From: Pichia kudriavzevii | Lineage: Eukaryota; Ascomycota; Pichiomycetes; Pichiales; Pichiaceae | Assembly (NCBI RefSeq): GCF_003054445.1 | Contig: NC_042509.1 | Coordinates: forward strand, 620,001 to 684,000 | Length of the DNA: 64,000 nt | Reading direction: 5' to 3' | Shown: positions 61,536 through 64,000 of the stretch, piece after piece | Layout of the letters: each line of letters begins with the position of its first letter | Numbering within the stretch: position 1 is the first letter of the stretch | Program-made: the position numbers and the translations under genes | Notes under the pieces: model-generated | Told to the model about the DNA's origin: nothing | Databases searched by the model: none | Seen by the model: only the letters and a program-made list of their open reading frames with translations

Positions 61536-62693
61536 ATGAGTACTAATAATGGAACATTGGTTATTGAAGATGATGGTGACGGAATTGCAGAGGTTTCACC
61601 AGCAAGGGTTATTGGCGATGCCGAAAAATTGGAACGATTAGAAAAAAACTTAGCTAGAGCCGAAGAAATGAGAAAAGTCGGTATGAATGATCAGGCTGAT
61701 ATTGAAACTGAACATTCCGACGCCACAAATCACGGTGATTCAAACACAAAGAAAAAGAGAAGTAAGGGTAAATCTGCAAAGGAAGGGGAGACCGTGTTTG
61801 CCCCAAGTATAGATGAGGTTACTACTGATAACGATCATTTAGCTAGTCTCAGAGGTGAAGGGCGATATTTTGGTGTTGTTGATCCAGATGTCAGTCAACC
61901 GGTGTGTTCAAATTGTCACAGAAGAGGTCATAGACGTGCACAATGTAAAGTTGTTGTTTGCCACGCTTGTGGTAAAGTTGATGATCATTATGAAACTCAA
62001 TGCCCAAATTCAATGGTATGTTCAAATTGCGGTCAAAAAGGACACTTTCGGAACAACTGTCCTTCAAAAAGGATGCAAACATATTGTGTTGAATGTGATT
62101 CTAGAAATCATTCAAGTGACCGGTGCCCATATATATGGAGAAGCTATCTTGTCAAACCTAAAGATCGGAAAACTAAGATGGCATACCCAACCAATCAGAT
62201 ATTCTGCTATAACTGTGCTGAAAAGGGCCACTACGGTGACGATTGCAAGCAATTGAGGGTTTCAAAGACACCAAATATTAATGGATCAGCGTTTAGTGGT
62301 GCTAATTTGCCAAAGGAGCTAATTAGTCAATATAATGATACACAAAACAGAAATTCAGGTAATAACAACAACAGAAAGCGTAACTACGATACAGCAAATA
62401 ATGTGAACTATAATTATGCACCACCACCATACCCGAGGTACAATAACTACAATAATAACAATGGAAACAGAAGTGGGAACAACAACAACTATAAAAACCG
62501 TAATTATAACAATAATAAATACAAAAACAGTAATTTACCCAGTGGGCCAACTAAAAGTGGCTATTTAGCAAACAAGAACAACTATGGAAACCAGGGAAGA
62601 AATAACAACTATTCCAACTCGAACTATAACAACCAGAGGAACTCAAATAGCTATAACTCTAGATCATCGTATTTCAATAGTAGAAGATATTGA
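61536..62693 (+). CDS. AIR2: Zinc-knuckle RNA-binding subunit of TRAMP, Air1/Air2 type
   Basis: 385 residues from the ATG at 61536 (upstream frame starts with TTG). Five CCHC zinc knuckles span about 124-236, starting CSNCHRRGHRRAQC and ending FCYNCAEKGHYGDDC. Between knuckles 4 and 5 is the Trf4-binding IWRSY motif after CPY. The C-terminal 130 residues are Asn/Tyr/Arg-rich and prion-like. Air proteins bring RNA to the Trf4/5 poly(A) polymerase and Mtr4 for nuclear exosome decay. Air1 and Air2 are paralogs of the S. cerevisiae lineage, so the single gene here is orthologous to both. Confidence 0.93.
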   Translation: MSTNNGTLVIEDDGDGIAEVSPARVIGDAEKLERLEKNLARAEEMRKVGMNDQADIETEHSDATNHGDSNTKKKRSKGKSAKEGETVFAPSIDEVTTDNDHLASLRGEGRYFGVVDPDVSQPVCSNCHRRGHRRAQCKVVVCHACGKVDDHYETQCPNSMVCSNCGQKGHFRNNCPSKRMQTYCVECDSRNHSSDRCPYIWRSYLVKPKDRKTKMAYPTNQIFCYNCAEKGHYGDDCKQLRVSKTPNINGSAFSGANLPKELISQYNDTQNRNSGNNNNRKRNYDTANNVNYNYAPPPYPRYNNYNNNNGNRSGNNNNYKNRNYNNNKYKNSNLPSGPTKSGYLANKNNYGNQGRNNNYSNSNYNNQRNSNSYNSRSSYFNSRRY

Positions 62694-62816
62694 AAACATT
62701 GATTTCTTTGGCCCTGTATGTATTGTAATGATTAGTGCATTGTTTTATAGACTGTATAAGATAGTTATTACCTGTAGACTATAAACACTATTTTTTGACG
62801 GGCTGCGACATTTTGA

Positions 62817-63029
62817 TCAGCGCATGACACTGGATTGTGTACGATTCTTTTCAAGGTTTTTCAGATTTTCAAGTTTGATTTCTGTCATTGTCTTCATCCG
62901 CCCTGGCGTTTCACCTTTTAAACCATTGAACACTGGATCCATAGCTTGAGCGAACATCTTATCAGGCGATACCCCATCAGCATTCATTGCCCCTAGCGAA
63001 ATGACTTGAAAAATTGAAAAATGAAACAT
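62817..63029 (-). CDS. Possible small protein (56-70 residues), unrecognised
   Basis: An open frame from ATG 63029 (70 residues) or ATG 62987 (56 residues, MNADGVSPDKMF). The downstream part has ordinary coding composition (PVFNGLKGETPGRMKTMTE). The upstream part (FHFSIFQ) is a pyrimidine-rich stretch on the coding strand that could instead be the end of an intron with the acceptor at TTCAAG or CGCTAG. No donor or TACTAAC was found within 200 bp. It fits the gap between AIR and NUP49 without overlap. Confidence 0.4.
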   Translation of the reverse strand: MFHFSIFQVISLGAMNADGVSPDKMFAQAMDPVFNGLKGETPGRMKTMTEIKLENLKNLEKNRTQSSVMR

Positions 63030-63207
63030 GAGGTTGAAAAGGATCACATAGAAATGGACGCATCGATCCAGGCTTGTTCTCACACAGAAGAAGCATGGTG
63101 TAAAGTACTACCACATCTGAAATTTTTTTTTTTTTTCATCTACAACTCACCGAACAGGCTAGAAAATACACTATACCACTCTATATTATATGTCTATAAA
63201 GCTACAC

Positions 63208-64000
63208 CTAGAACTTCTGATTAGCGTCTCCAAGTTTGCTTATGTTGTGATGAATCTCCGCAAACTCATTAGCTAGTTCAACATACAATTTAAATTCTTC
63301 TTGTAGCGTTTGCACTATCATTTGTAAACCAGCTTTCTGATTGTTGTTCGAGTTGGAGTTTTCTAAGTCACTAATACAGTTTTCAACTTCCTGTAGTATT
63401 AATTCATACCTGCTGATGTTTTCTTTAAAATCTTCTATTTTATTAATGAAAAAAGAGTTCAATACTGAGGTTATATTAATAGATGTTTCTTTGGAACTCT
63501 GTTGTTTCTGCTGTTGCTGTTGCTGTTGCTGATCTTGCGGAGATGCAGTCCTATTACTACTCACACCTATAATAACCTTCAAAGACCCTGGATCTTGATT
63601 TTGATCGTTTCCGGAATTTGACATTGGATTAGTCAACTGTAGGAATACTTTGATTAATTTTTCTACCCAATCATTGAAACTTTCCAATGTTTTACTTTTG
63701 AAAGTTTCAACGAACTTCAAGTCAGAAGTCAATGCTTGACTGGTGGAAGCATAATTTTTCTCCAAATAGCTAATGTCTCTTGGAACACTAACTATTAGTT
63801 CTTGGTGATCAGCTTCTTGGTCTTTCAAATATTCGGCTATAGCTACTTGAGTTTGAATATGTGCGTCCAATTGCTTGAGCTCTTCTTGAAGTGCAGGGGG
63901 CAAATCTGAGACTTTTGTCATTGCAGTTATCTGTGGGGCCTGCGGTTGTTGCAAAGACATGTTCTGTTGCTGCTGTTGTCCAAAAAGAGAAGTTCCTCCA
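63208..64000 (-). CDS. NUP49: FG nucleoporin Nup49, C-terminal part, 5' end cut by window edge
   Basis: The frame stays open to the window end, where it reads GGTSLFGQQQQQN just before the first ATG (63960); this is a GLFG-type FG repeat, so the real start lies beyond. The C-terminal 240 residues are a coiled-coil domain beginning VSDLPPALQEELKQLDAHI, with IAEYLKDQEADHQELIVSVPRDISYL. This is the pattern of Nup49/Nup58, which binds Nsp1 and Nup57 in the central channel trimer of the nuclear pore. A Gln run (about nine, CAG/CAA) occurs in a loop near 63510-63535. Confidence 0.82.
   Translation of the reverse strand, partial: GGTSLFGQQQQQNMSLQQPQAPQITAMTKVSDLPPALQEELKQLDAHIQTQVAIAEYLKDQEADHQELIVSVPRDISYLEKNYASTSQALTSDLKFVETFKSKTLESFNDWVEKLIKVFLQLTNPMSNSGNDQNQDPGSLKVIIGVSSNRTASPQDQQQQQQQQKQQSSKETSINITSVLNSFFINKIEDFKENISRYELILQEVENCISDLENSNSNNNQKAGLQMIVQTLQEEFKLYVELANEFAEIHHNISKLGDANQKF

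Noticed and set aside
1-64000. CRISPR arrays, rRNA genes, bacterial-type operons and centromere repeats
   Set aside because: None seen; spaced short repeats are absent and the gene set is eukaryotic nuclear.

Overview
The window reads as a gene-dense, AT-leaning chromosome segment of an ascomycetous budding yeast. Nearly all genes are intron-poor and match the Saccharomycotina core set. Two introns carry the yeast GTATGT and TACTAAC signals. The conserved leucine of the GCD7 motif EILLTPTP is encoded by CTG, so CTG is probably read as Leu; this argues against the CUG-Ser clade of Candida albicans. Together with a full N-acetylglucosamine (GlcNAc) pathway, a Pichiaceae yeast such as a Pichia/Issatchenkia species is the best guess. 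That is inference, not proof.

Region 1 (1-15541) is a GlcNAc utilisation cluster: tandem short-chain dehydrogenases, GlcNAc-6-phosphate deacetylase (DAC1), the sensor/acetyltransferase NGS1, glucosamine-6-phosphate deaminase (NAG1), an Ndt80-type regulator like RON1, a GlcNAc kinase (NAG5/HXK1 type) and an UNC93-like transporter. Import, phosphorylation, deacetylation and deamination would lead to fructose-6-phosphate, with sensor and transcription factor encoded between the enzymes. A 99.6% identical partial second copy of DAC1 lies in direct orientation at the far side, so 1.1-kb repeats bracket the core of the cluster. A short motif, TGTTRCA, recurs in the cluster promoters.

Region 2 (16170-42294) is housekeeping: COG6, DPH1, SHQ1, an unrecognised serine-rich gene, ASF1, a J-like/NFKBIL1-like protein, RSM22, an SVL3/PAM1-family gene with an intron, RBL2, GPN2, BUD27/URI, an unrecognised basic protein, TRM140 without its actin-binding part, ATG5, IDH2 and STE14. 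A 1.4-kb pyrimidine-rich divergent promoter separates IDH2 and STE14.

Region 3 (42394-53441) holds a giant SIZ1-type SUMO ligase with a short first exon, a 58-residue polyglutamine tract and a 14-unit charged repeat, then GCD7, DAP1, NAT5 and a PI-PLC-like protein.

Region 4 (53587-58788) is an AT-rich island: tRNA-Ser(GCT), a solo LTR, 1.6 kb without genes, a diverged Ulp1-fold-like orphan and an unrecognised lysine-rich protein. Region 5 (59098-64000) returns to core genes: THS1, AIR1/2, a possible small gene and the C-terminal part of NUP49. The first and last genes are cut by the window edges.
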